This document shows positions 50,298-57,877 of a stretch of DNA of 64,000 nt, piece by piece. The stretch is from CAYNLG01 sp964397995 (lineage in GTDB: Bacteria; Planctomycetota; Phycisphaerae; FEN-1346), in NCBI GenBank assembly GCA_964397995.1, contig CAYNLG010000002.1:1-64000 (forward strand), written 5' to 3'. A model generated the notes under the pieces. The model was not told the DNA's origin. It did not search any database and worked only from the letters and a program-made list of their open reading frames with translations. The first letter of the stretch is position 1; every line of letters starts with the position of its first letter. Made by a program: the position numbers and the translations under genes.

Positions 50298-52217
50298 CTA
50301 CCGCCGCCCACGCTGCCACGCCACGAGCGACCGCGGCGCCACGCGCTGCCCCGGCGACTCGACCCAGCCCCACGGCTCGCGCAGCGGGCCCGCGACGTCG
50401 CCCGTCGCCCCGCGATAGACGATCCGCTGCCCGTACGCCCCGTGGACACCCACCGCCACGAATCCCGGCGTCTCGTCGTGCAGGCCGGCCGTCGCGTGCC
50501 GCCGCCACACCTTGTACGGGTCGTACCACCCGCGGCACCAGTTCCAGAGCACCAGGCCCGGGCCGTGGCGCGGCGGGACGGCGTGCGGCGCCCCGCCCCC
50601 CTTCAGCACCCCGCCGACCAGGCCGTCGAACAGGGTGTCCAGGCCCAGCCCGCCGTGCAGGTCGATCGCGCTCGGCTCGTCCATCGACGCGTCCACCACC
50701 GCGTTGCCGCACGGCGTCCCCTGCACGTTGAACCCGTGCATGCTCCGCCCCGCGTGGCACCCCAGGTACAGGTTGCCCGTGCTCCACCCGCCCAGGCCGA
50801 AGCCGTTGTGGCCGGGGTTGCCGGTGATGCGACAGCGGCGGACGACGCAGCCGAGGCAGTCGTTCAGGCCGATCGCGCTGGTCGTGTGCTCGTGCACCAG
50901 GTCGTCCACCCAGCCGGCCCGCACCCGACGCAGCTTCACGTGGTCCCAGCCGTTGTCGTGCTCCCCGTTCTTGTGATGCACGAAGTACCCGCCCCACCGG
51001 CCGCGCATCCGCATCCCCGCGACCCCCGAGGCCACCAGCATCGGCACCCGGCAGAGCACCGCCGCCCACCGCCCGATGCCCCGGTGCAGCGGCGCGTCGA
51101 TCCGCACCCGGTCGCCGTCGACCGCTTCCACCGCCACCAGCTGCGCCACCAGCGGCGTCCCCGCGCCGCGCCAGTCGGCGGCCACCTCGACGCGGCCCCG
51201 CACCAGGTCCCGCGCCAGCGACCCGTCGTCGGCCTCCAACTGGCGCAGCAGATACGCCTCGCCAGCACGGAGCCCGGCGGCGTCGGCCACGCGCAGCTCG
51301 CGCCCCCCGCGTGCGCCGCCCGTCACCACCGTCAGCGGCTCGGGCGCCGGCTCCGCCGCCGGCCCGATGATCATCAGCGGATGCTCCGCCGCACGCCACG
51401 GCTCGGCCGGGTCCGGCGTGTCGCTGTACCGGTGATTGACGAGCAGCGTCCCGTCCGGCCCGCTCCCCGCGCCGCGCAGGACGACGTGGCTGTGGCGAAT
51501 CCGAAGCGGCGGGCACTTCCGGTCCACGCTCAGGTCGTACACCCCACGCCCCAGCTGCACCACCCCGCCCCCCGCCTCGCCGGCCGCGTCCAAGGCCGCC
51601 TGGATCGGCCCGCTCGCCTCCTCGCCGCTGTCCGGCCGCGCCCCGTATGCCGCCGCGTCGAACACCGGCAGCCCCGGCGTCGGGTCGGTCGTGCCCCGCC
51701 CGGCGTACGAGAAATCGTACAGCCGCCCCGCCGGCCCGTCGCGCTCGAAGGCCTCGAGAATCTCCAGCGGCCCGTGCGCCACGCCGCGGCTCGCCGGCGG
51801 CTCCGCCTCGAACCGGGCCTCGACCTCCCCGGCCACGGCCTCCCCGTTATACGTCCCCGCGAACGTCCCCCCCGTCGCCCCCCCCGACGCGTCCGCCAGC
51901 GTGACGGCCAGCGCGATCGCCCCGCCCGCCACCGTCCACGCGTCCGGCGCGATGAACCCCTCGGCCTCGATCGTCTGCGCCGCCGACCCCGCCGCCATCC
52001 GGAACTCGTGCAGACTGCTCACCAGGTCCGGCGTGTGGCCGAGCCCCTCACGGTCCCACACCCCGTCCCGCCGCCGCCACTCCAGCACCAGGTCATGCCG
52101 GCGCCCGCTGCCTGCAAACGGCAGCGCCGCGCGACACGTCAGCCACAGGGTCCCGCTCGCCGCCGCCTCCGTAAACAGCTCCGCCATTCCGCCTCCCGCC
52201 TTCGGCTCCCCCGTCAT
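50298..52217 (-). CDS. Parallel beta-helix (pectate-lyase superfamily) protein
   Basis: A 639-aa protein whose middle and C-terminal parts form a right-handed parallel beta-helix (repeating G-x-N/D turns; GHNGFGLGGWSTGNLYLGCH, NAVVDASMDEPSAIDLHGG). An N-terminal jelly-roll-like domain covers residues about 20-180, and a helix-entry segment reads FDAAAYGARPDSGEEASGPI. The fold is used in pectate lyases and other polysaccharide-acting enzymes. No signal peptide is apparent after the ATG at 52217. The start overlaps the stop of the upstream lipoprotein gene by 4 bases. Confidence 0.78.
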   Translation of the reverse strand: MTGEPKAGGGMAELFTEAAASGTLWLTCRAALPFAGSGRRHDLVLEWRRRDGVWDREGLGHTPDLVSSLHEFRMAAGSAAQTIEAEGFIAPDAWTVAGGAIALAVTLADASGGATGGTFAGTYNGEAVAGEVEARFEAEPPASRGVAHGPLEILEAFERDGPAGRLYDFSYAGRGTTDPTPGLPVFDAAAYGARPDSGEEASGPIQAALDAAGEAGGGVVQLGRGVYDLSVDRKCPPLRIRHSHVVLRGAGSGPDGTLLVNHRYSDTPDPAEPWRAAEHPLMIIGPAAEPAPEPLTVVTGGARGGRELRVADAAGLRAGEAYLLRQLEADDGSLARDLVRGRVEVAADWRGAGTPLVAQLVAVEAVDGDRVRIDAPLHRGIGRWAAVLCRVPMLVASGVAGMRMRGRWGGYFVHHKNGEHDNGWDHVKLRRVRAGWVDDLVHEHTTSAIGLNDCLGCVVRRCRITGNPGHNGFGLGGWSTGNLYLGCHAGRSMHGFNVQGTPCGNAVVDASMDEPSAIDLHGGLGLDTLFDGLVGGVLKGGGAPHAVPPRHGPGLVLWNWCRGWYDPYKVWRRHATAGLHDETPGFVAVGVHGAYGQRIVYRGATGDVAGPLREPWGWVESPGQRVAPRSLVAWQRGRR

Positions 52218-52765
52218 CCTCCTCCCCCACCGGCGCCCGCCGCCGCCTGCCCCGCCAGCAACTGCCGCACCCGGTACCGCTCGTACATCGGCCGCAAGTG
52301 CCCCGCGCGGCTCACGCTGTACCGCCCCCGCGCGTACCGGTCGTAGATTTGCCGGAGAATCCAGATGCCGCGGTCCCCCTCCTCGCGCATCATGCGGCCA
52401 CACGGGCACCCGCCCTTGGCGGCCGTCACCACCGGCACCGTCTCGGTCCCCGCCGACCCCTTCAGCACCTCCTCGACGCGGAGGTCGGACCGCGCGTAGG
52501 TCGTGCCCGCCAGGGGCGTGACCGGCCCCAGTGTCCCGACCACCACCAAGTCCGCCCATCGAAGGTATGTCGCCAGCGGCTCGTCCTCGAACGGTCTGGC
52601 CTCGCCCGCGCCGGCCGCCCCCCCGTTCGTCGGCGCCGGCGTCGCCCGGTCCGGCACCCGCACCGCCTCCGGCCCGCACGCCGGCACCACGAGGCCCGCC
52701 ATCGCAACCGCCGCCGCCATCGCCATCGCCGCCCGGGCTATCACCGCCTTCGGCCCTCCCCGCAT
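52214..52765 (-). CDS. Lipoprotein of unknown function
   Basis: A 183-aa protein with a signal peptide ending VVPAC (lipobox-like, Cys about 30). A short linker precedes a globular part, LATYLRWADLVVVGTLGP and SDLRVEEVLKGSAG, an arrangement seen in many small secreted proteins. It has a Cys pair in GGCPCGRMM and a Gly/Ala-rich end. No named family is recognised. GGGAGG precedes the ATG at 52765. It is coupled to the beta-helix gene (ATGA overlap). Confidence 0.6.
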   Translation of the reverse strand: MRGGPKAVIARAAMAMAAAVAMAGLVVPACGPEAVRVPDRATPAPTNGGAAGAGEARPFEDEPLATYLRWADLVVVGTLGPVTPLAGTTYARSDLRVEEVLKGSAGTETVPVVTAAKGGCPCGRMMREEGDRGIWILRQIYDRYARGRYSVSRAGHLRPMYERYRVRQLLAGQAAAGAGGGGG

Positions 52766-52994
52766 CCCGCCTCCCTCACTTCGGCTCCCCGCCCGCAGTC
52801 TACGCCCCACCCCGCGCCCGTGCCAGTGCCCGCCGCCTTGCCGTCGCGTTCTCTATGGACTGCGGCGGCACCGACGCCGCTTTGGCTGTCGTGGCCTGAC
52901 CCTTTTCGCCGTGTTGCCGGTCCCCGTTCTTCTGAAATCTCAAATCTTACATGTGCATGCGTCGCCTTCCGTTGCCATTGGCCCGCATCCCGGC

Positions 52995-53450
52995 TTACCG
53001 ACGTTTCTGTCGAAAAAACGCCGTCAACACCTCCCCGCATGCTTCGGCCATCACCCCCCCCGTCACCTCCACACGATGGTTCAGGCGCGGCTCTTCCAGC
53101 AGCCGGAACACCGACGCCACTGCCCCCGCCTTCGGGTCCGTCGCCCCGTACACCAGCCGGTCCACCCGCGCAAGCACCATCGCCCCGGCGCACATCGCGC
53201 ACGGTTCCAGCGTCACGTAGAGCGTGCACCCGTGCAGCCGCCACGACCCCACCGCCTCGGCCGCCTGGGTGATGGCCAGCATCTCGGCGTGGGCCGTCGG
53301 GTCGCGCAGCATCTCGCGCTGGTTGTGGGCCCGCGCGATCCGCCGCCCTTCGTGCACGATCACGCACCCGACGGGCACCTCGTCCGCGTCCAGGGCCTCG
53401 CGGGCCGCCCGCAGCGCCTCGCCCATCCACCGCGCATCGTCGTCGGCCAT
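52995..53450 (-). CDS. tadA: tRNA adenosine(34) deaminase
   Basis: A 151-aa zinc deaminase that converts A34 to inosine in tRNA-Arg(ACG), so that it reads CGU, CGC and CGA codons. The catalytic and zinc motifs are HAEMLAI (His, Glu) and PCAMCAGAM (two Cys). Length and order match TadA. The ATG is at 53450, 12 bases after the T run of a terminator. The tRNA-Arg(ACG) gene, its known substrate, lies just upstream on the same strand. Confidence 0.95.
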   Translation of the reverse strand: MADDDARWMGEALRAAREALDADEVPVGCVIVHEGRRIARAHNQREMLRDPTAHAEMLAITQAAEAVGSWRLHGCTLYVTLEPCAMCAGAMVLARVDRLVYGATDPKAGAVASVFRLLEEPRLNHRVEVTGGVMAEACGEVLTAFFRQKRR

Positions 53451-53460
53451 CGGCTGCCCC

Positions 53461-53493
53461 CAAAAAGAACCGGCCCGCCGCGAAGCGGGCCGG
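53461..53493 (-). terminator. Rho-independent terminator between tRNA-Arg and tadA
   Basis: On the minus strand a perfect 9-bp stem (CCGGCCCGC/GCGGGCCGG, 6-base loop) is followed by TTCTTTTT. It would end most tRNA transcripts before tadA and so control how much tadA is read through. Confidence 0.8.
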
Positions 53494-53502
53494 AAGGTCG
53501 GC

Positions 53503-53579
<77 letters not shown>

Positions 53580-53625
53580 GCGCCCGGCCCCCCGGCGGCA
53601 CGCCGCCCCGGAGGCCAAGGGTCGA

Positions 53626-53654
53626 ATCATACGCCCCCGCCCTGCGCCTGTCAA
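53626..53654 (-). promoter_or_regulatory. tRNA-Arg promoter
   Basis: A perfect TTGACA (complement of 53649-53654) and TATGAT (complement of 53626-53631) are 17 bases apart. Confidence 0.75.
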
Positions 53655-54126
53655 GGTGAAGGCGCGCCGCGCCGGCGCGCACCCAGTACCTGCGATCCAC
53701 CACCTCGCCATCTGTGATGACACGGCATACCCCAAGCCCACACAAACCTTGCTTGCGCGTCAACCCCCATCGCCGCACCCACCCCTACACCGCCCCCCCC
53801 GATGAGATACAGACGTGGCTATCCACAACTCTCCAGCACCCGCCACAAGCCGTCGCCTCCTCGCCACTCTCGCCTTCCCCGGGTGCCCTTCCCATCTCCC
53901 CCAGCCCCCCTCGTTTGCCCCGCTTCGCCGTTTTCTTACCCGCGTCGGGCGCCGGGGTGCGCCGAGGGCCGCGCCGCCACGGCCGCCGACAAAAAAAGAC
54001 AGAAAGAGCCAAAAAAAAGATACAAACCGGCAAAACTAGGCCACAAAACCGCAAATCCGAGGCAAAAAGGCGCCAGAAACCGGTATAAAAAGTCGGGAAA
54101 CGCCAAAACCAGGGCCCCGCACCGAC

Positions 54127-54154
54127 ACTATAGGCTATAAATGTTGCCTATAGT
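54127..54154. repeat. Inverted repeat ACTATAGGC-10-GCCTATAGT
   Basis: Perfect 9-bp arms (54127-54135 and 54146-54154) flank a 10-base AT-rich spacer. The left arm with its leading CGAC is repeated exactly at 54178-54190, 55 bases further on, followed after 10 bases by a degenerate right arm (54201-54209). This looks like a tandem operator for a dimeric DNA-binding protein. Confidence 0.7.
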
Positions 54155-54177
54155 ATCCGCCGAGGCGCCCCCGCGAA

Positions 54178-54209
54178 CGACACTATAGGCACCAAAGATT
54201 GCTTATACG
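54178..54209. repeat. Second, degenerate copy of the ACTATAGGC inverted repeat
   Basis: The left arm CGACACTATAGGC is identical to 54123-54135. The right arm GCTTATACG matches 6 of 9 bases of the first copy. Confidence 0.6.
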
Positions 54210-54283
54210 ATATGCCGCGCCTGGCCGCCCACGCGGCCGGTGTCGCCGGCATTCCGCATACCGCATTCTGGAATCCGCAGAGG

Positions 54284-55360
54284 TTATAGATACCGGTCCA
54301 TCCCCTGCTCTTTCAGCTTCGCCACCAGCTCCCGGACCCGCTCGGCGTTCTCCCGGGTCGTCACCAGCGTCGCGTCCGGCGTCGAGACGACAATCAGGTC
54401 CCGGACCCCCAACGCCGTGACCAGATGGTCATCCGTCGAATAGAGGATATTCCCGCTCGCATCGGCCGTCAGCGTGGTCCCTTCGGCCACGTTGCCGTGG
54501 TCGTCCGCCGGCAGGTGGCTGCCCAGCACCCGCCACGTCCCGACGTCGTCCCACGCGAAATGTCCCTCCGTCACCCGCACCCGGTCGGCCTCCTCCAGGA
54601 TGCCGTAATCGACCGAAATGCGCGGCAAACGCGGGTACACGCGGGCCATGGCGGCCGCCATCCGGTCCGAGTCGAGGTCCTCCTCCAGCTCCGCCAGGCC
54701 CTCGTGCAGCTCCGGCTGGTGCCGCTCGACGGCGCCGAGAATGGCGTCGGTCCGCCAGTAGAAGATGCCACTGTTCCAGAAATAGTCACCCGAGTCAAAA
54801 TAGGCTTCCGCGACCGCCAGGGCCGGTTTTTCGTGAAAACTCGACACCTCGTAAACGGCCTGCCCGTCGGCCTCGCCCACGGCGGCGCCCCGCAGAATGT
54901 ACCCGTAGCCCGTGGCCGGAAACGTCGGCCGGATGCCGATGGTATAGAGCGGCGCGGGGTCCCGCTCCACGCACGCGTCGGCATGCGTCAGGCACTCGCG
55001 CAGGGCCTCGGCCGGGTGGATGATGTGGTCCGAGGGCAGCACGGCCATGGTCTGCTGGCCGGCCCGTTTCTCGATAATCTTGGCCGCCAGACCCACGCAG
55101 GGCAGCGTATCGCGGATCCGCGGCTCGACGACGAAGTTCTCCTCCGGCAGGTCCGCCAGCAGCCGCCGCGCCACGTCCTGGTGCTTGTGGTTGATCAGGA
55201 CGAGCACCCGCTCCAGGGGCACCAGGCCCTCCAGGCGGGCAAGCGTCTGCGTGATCAGCGGCTCGCTGCCGAGGATCGACAGGAACGGTTTCGGGGCTCC
55301 CTGGCGGCTGATGGGCCAGAAACGGGTGCCCTCGCCGCCGGCCATAATGACTGCCCACAT
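54284..55360 (-). CDS. Mannose-1-phosphate guanylyltransferase
   Basis: A 358-aa nucleotidyltransferase that makes GDP-mannose for surface glycans. The N-terminal MAGGEGTRFWPISRQGAPKP is the pyrophosphorylase signature. VLPSDHIIHPAEAL, TFPATGYGYILRG and FHEKPALAVAEAYFDSGDYF follow, as in ManC/RfbM-type enzymes without the isomerase domain. The ATG at 55360 has AGGA upstream, and the homology begins there. It has its own promoter. Confidence 0.93.
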   Translation of the reverse strand: MWAVIMAGGEGTRFWPISRQGAPKPFLSILGSEPLITQTLARLEGLVPLERVLVLINHKHQDVARRLLADLPEENFVVEPRIRDTLPCVGLAAKIIEKRAGQQTMAVLPSDHIIHPAEALRECLTHADACVERDPAPLYTIGIRPTFPATGYGYILRGAAVGEADGQAVYEVSSFHEKPALAVAEAYFDSGDYFWNSGIFYWRTDAILGAVERHQPELHEGLAELEEDLDSDRMAAAMARVYPRLPRISVDYGILEEADRVRVTEGHFAWDDVGTWRVLGSHLPADDHGNVAEGTTLTADASGNILYSTDDHLVTALGVRDLIVVSTPDATLVTTRENAERVRELVAKLKEQGMDRYL

Positions 55361-55422
55361 GGCGATGTCCTCGCGTTCGGGTGCGTCTCGGCCGGGCGGC
55401 CGAAAGAAACCTCTCACCCCCT

Positions 55423-55451
55423 CGTATAGGGCCCTGCACGGCCCGGGTCAA
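55423..55451 (-). promoter_or_regulatory. Promoter of the guanylyltransferase gene
   Basis: TTGACC (complement of 55446-55451) and TATACG (complement of 55423-55428) are 17 bases apart. Confidence 0.55.
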
Positions 55452-55488
55452 CGGTTTTCCAAGGTTCCCCGCCACGCGGCCGCGCGGC

Positions 55489-55517
55489 TTGAAGGCCGGC
55501 TCCCCGGCTGGTACACT
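55489..55517 (+). promoter_or_regulatory. Promoter of the NtrC-type regulator operon
   Basis: TTGAAG (55489-55494) and TACACT (55512-55517) are 17 bases apart, about 50 bases before the start codon. Confidence 0.55.
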
Positions 55518-55567
55518 GATGCCGCGCGGCAGCGGCCGCCCCGGCCGCCGCGCCGAAGGAGACCCGC

Positions 55568-56995
55568 GTGCAACCGATGGTGCTCATCATCGAGGACGAG
55601 GAATCGGTCCGGACGGCGCTGGCCAGCCGCCTCGCGCAGCACGGGTACGCCGTCCAGGCGGCCACCACCGCCCGGGAGGGCGTCGCGGCGCTGGCCGAGA
55701 CCCCGGCGGACCTGGTGCTCCTGGACTACCGCCTGCCCGACGCCGACGGCCTGGCGGTGCTGGAGCGGATCCGGACGGACTGGCCCGACCTGCCGACCGT
55801 GATGATGACGGCGTTTACGAATGTGAACGTGGCCATCAAGGCGATGCGGCTGGGGGCGTACGACTACGTCTCGAAGCCCTTCAGCCTCGACGAGATGATG
55901 GTCGTCGTCGATAAAGCTTTGGAGGCCCAGCGGTTACGTTCGGAGGTCGAGCGGCTGCGCGTCCGCCAGCAGGAGGCCTTCACGTTCGACCACATCGTCG
56001 CGCGCAGCCCCAAGATGCTGGAGATTCTGCGCCTGCTGCGGAACCTCGCCGAGAAGGAGGCCCGCACCATCCTCCTCCAGGGCGAGAGCGGCACGGGCAA
56101 GGACCTGGCCGCCAAGGTGGTCCATTACGCCAGCCCCCGGGCCGACCGGCCGTTCATGAACATCACCTGCACGGCCCTGCCGGAGGCGCTGTTGGAGAGC
56201 GAGCTCTTCGGCCACGAGAAAGGGGCGTTCACGGACGCCCGGAAGCAGAAAGACGGCCTGTTCGCCCTCGCCGACGGAGGGACGATCTTCCTCGACGAGA
56301 TCGGCGACATGCCGGGCCTGCTGCAGGCCAAACTGCTCCGGTTCCTGGAGGAAAAGGCCTTTCGCCGCGTCGGCGGAACCGTGGATATCCGCGTGGACGT
56401 GCGGATTATCGCGGCCACGAACAAGGACCTGCGGGGCCTGGTCGAGCGGGGCGAGTTCCGCGAAGACCTCTTCTATCGGCTGAACATCTTCCCGATCACC
56501 CTGCCGCCCCTGCGGGACCGCCCCGAAGACGTCCCCCTGCTGGCCGAGCACTTCGTCGGGGAGTTCAACCGGGAGTTCCGCAAGCGCGTGACGGGCATCG
56601 AGCCGGCGGCCCTCGAGATCATGGAGGCGTACGACTGGCCCGGCAACATCCGCGAGATGCGAAACCTCGTGGAACGGTCGATGCTGCTGGCGTCCGACGG
56701 CATATTGACGGTGGCCGATCTTCCCGCGGAACTGACCCAGGCGGCCGCCGCGCAGGCGCCGACCGCACCGGGCCCGGCCAAGTCGGCGGCCCGGACGCTG
56801 GCCCTCGACCGCGGCCCGGTGGACCTCAAGGCCGTGGAACGCGAGCTCGTGGCCGAGGCCCTCGTCAAGGCCGGCGGGAACCAGTCCAAGGCCGCGCGGC
56901 TCCTGAACATGAGCCGTGACCAGCTCCGCTACCGGATCCGCAAGTACGGCCTGAACCCCGACGGGTCGGACGCGGCCCCGGGAGGCAACGCATGA
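55568..56995 (+). CDS. NtrC-family response regulator (REC-AAA-Fis)
   Basis: A 475-aa two-component regulator. The receiver domain (about 3-118) has the acidic pair EDE and the phosphorylatable Asp in LLDYRLPD. The AAA+ core has Walker A GESGTGKD, a sigma-54 loop reading GAFTDA instead of GAFTGA, and Walker B GGTIFLDEIGDM. A Fis-type DNA-binding domain ends it (QSKAARLLNMSRDQLRYRIR). No sensor kinase is adjacent. GTG start, with AAGGAGA upstream. Its stop overlaps the next ATG. Confidence 0.92.
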   Translation: MQPMVLIIEDEESVRTALASRLAQHGYAVQAATTAREGVAALAETPADLVLLDYRLPDADGLAVLERIRTDWPDLPTVMMTAFTNVNVAIKAMRLGAYDYVSKPFSLDEMMVVVDKALEAQRLRSEVERLRVRQQEAFTFDHIVARSPKMLEILRLLRNLAEKEARTILLQGESGTGKDLAAKVVHYASPRADRPFMNITCTALPEALLESELFGHEKGAFTDARKQKDGLFALADGGTIFLDEIGDMPGLLQAKLLRFLEEKAFRRVGGTVDIRVDVRIIAATNKDLRGLVERGEFREDLFYRLNIFPITLPPLRDRPEDVPLLAEHFVGEFNREFRKRVTGIEPAALEIMEAYDWPGNIREMRNLVERSMLLASDGILTVADLPAELTQAAAAQAPTAPGPAKSAARTLALDRGPVDLKAVERELVAEALVKAGGNQSKAARLLNMSRDQLRYRIRKYGLNPDGSDAAPGGNA

Positions 56996-57525
56996 CGCCC
57001 GACACCACGGTCCTGGTGCTTGTGGACCTGCAGGAGAAGCTTGTGCGGGCAATGCACCAGCCCGAGGCGCTGCTCCGGGCGGCCGAAATCCTCGTCCGCG
57101 GCGCCGGGGTGCTGGGCGTACCCGTGCTCGTGACGGAACAGAACCCGGACGGCCTCGGGCCAACCGTGGCGCCAGTCGCGGACGCCCTCCCGCCCGAGCG
57201 GATCGCCAAGCGCAGCTTCAGCGCCTGCGGCGAAGCGGCCTTCCGCACGGCCCTGGAGGCGGTTGGGGGGCAAACCGTGCTCCTGGCGGGCGTCGAGACC
57301 CACGTCTGCATCTACCAGACCGCCCGGGACCTGGCGGCGGACGGATACGCGGTGGAGGTGGTAGCCGACGCCGTGTCGTCGCGCACGCCGGGGAACAAGG
57401 CCATCGGCCTGGAGAAGGCCCGCGCCGCGGGCGCCGGGGCGACGAGTGTTGAGACGGCCCTCTTCGAACTCCTGGGCGCGGCTGATGGGGACCGTTTCAA
57501 GGCGTTGCTGCGGCTGGTGAAGTAG
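56992..57525 (+). CDS. Isochorismatase-family hydrolase
   Basis: A 177-aa cysteine hydrolase of the isochorismatase superfamily. The catalytic triad is visible as Asp in VLVDLQEKL, Lys in AKRSFSACG and Cys in GVETHVCIYQTARD. Members hydrolyse amides or vinyl ethers; the YcaC-like subgroup is of unknown substrate. The start ATG overlaps the regulator stop (ATGA), so the two are translationally coupled, which hints at joint regulation. Confidence 0.86.
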   Translation: MTPDTTVLVLVDLQEKLVRAMHQPEALLRAAEILVRGAGVLGVPVLVTEQNPDGLGPTVAPVADALPPERIAKRSFSACGEAAFRTALEAVGGQTVLLAGVETHVCIYQTARDLAADGYAVEVVADAVSSRTPGNKAIGLEKARAAGAGATSVETALFELLGAADGDRFKALLRLVK

Positions 57526-57580
57526 GGCCCCGGGCGGATCGGGAAGCGCAGGCGTCGCGGGTGCCGTTCGACGTTTCACA

Positions 57581-57602
57581 GCCCCCTGGCCCGCTCGGGG
57601 GC
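57581..57602 (+). terminator. Possible terminator hairpin after the hydrolase gene
   Basis: GCCCCC and GGGGGC pair around a short loop. No strong T run follows, so it is a weak candidate. Confidence 0.35.
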
Positions 57603-57620
57603 CGATTCGGCGCTTTTCGG

Positions 57621-57649
57621 TTGACGCCCTTTGCGGGGGCCTCTAGAAT
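57621..57649 (+). promoter_or_regulatory. acs promoter
   Basis: TTGACG (57621-57626) and TAGAAT (57644-57649) are 17 bases apart. The start codon is over 220 bases downstream, so the mRNA has a long leader. Confidence 0.6.
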
Positions 57650-57655
57650 CCGCCC

Positions 57656-57877
57656 CGGCGCCAAGACAGTCGGCGCCGCCGGGCTCTGCCGCATCGGTGG
57701 CACCCCGGAACGTCGTACTTCCACGGTAAGGGAACGCCGCGCGGAGGCCGGTCCACGCCCGGTTGCCGCGTGCGGGCTCCCATCCCGCCCGGACCGGCTG
57801 CCGCACGCCGTACCGGGTGAGGCGGGGGCCTTTCCGGGCGGCGTTCGGATCCGAACACGAAAGGAGCAGGCAGGACG
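57656..57877 (+). promoter_or_regulatory. Long structured 5' leader of acs
   Basis: About 222 bases with no credible gene. 57768-57775 and 57801-57808 form a perfect 8-bp stem (GCGTGCGG/CCGCACGC). Other GC-rich hairpins are possible. It does not match a riboswitch class that I can identify; a GGTGGCACC resembles part of a T-box but the rest is absent. Confidence 0.4.

Larger units (their letters stand above)
53655..54283. other. Gene-free stretch with phased A tracts and inverted-repeat elements
   Basis: No gene is supported in over 600 bases. Positions 53700-53980 are pyrimidine-rich on the plus strand. 53991-54108 carry about 12 A tracts with average 10.2-base spacing. 54123-54209 hold two ACTATAGGC elements. 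54210-54283 form small GC hairpins near the end of the guanylyltransferase gene. A single CTATCCACA at 53819 resembles a DnaA box but stands alone. Confidence 0.6.

Noticed and set aside
50158..50418. 86-codon plus-strand gene
   Set aside because: No ribosome site or known domain, and its second half is antisense to the beta-helix gene.
53819..54209. Replication origin
   Set aside because: Bent DNA and inverted repeats are suggestive, but only one imperfect DnaA-box-like word occurs and no dnaA, dnaN or gidA gene is near.
57690..57720. T-box riboswitch in the acs leader
   Set aside because: Only a GGTGGCACC word fits; the specifier loop and terminator of a T-box are missing, and acs is not a T-box-controlled gene.
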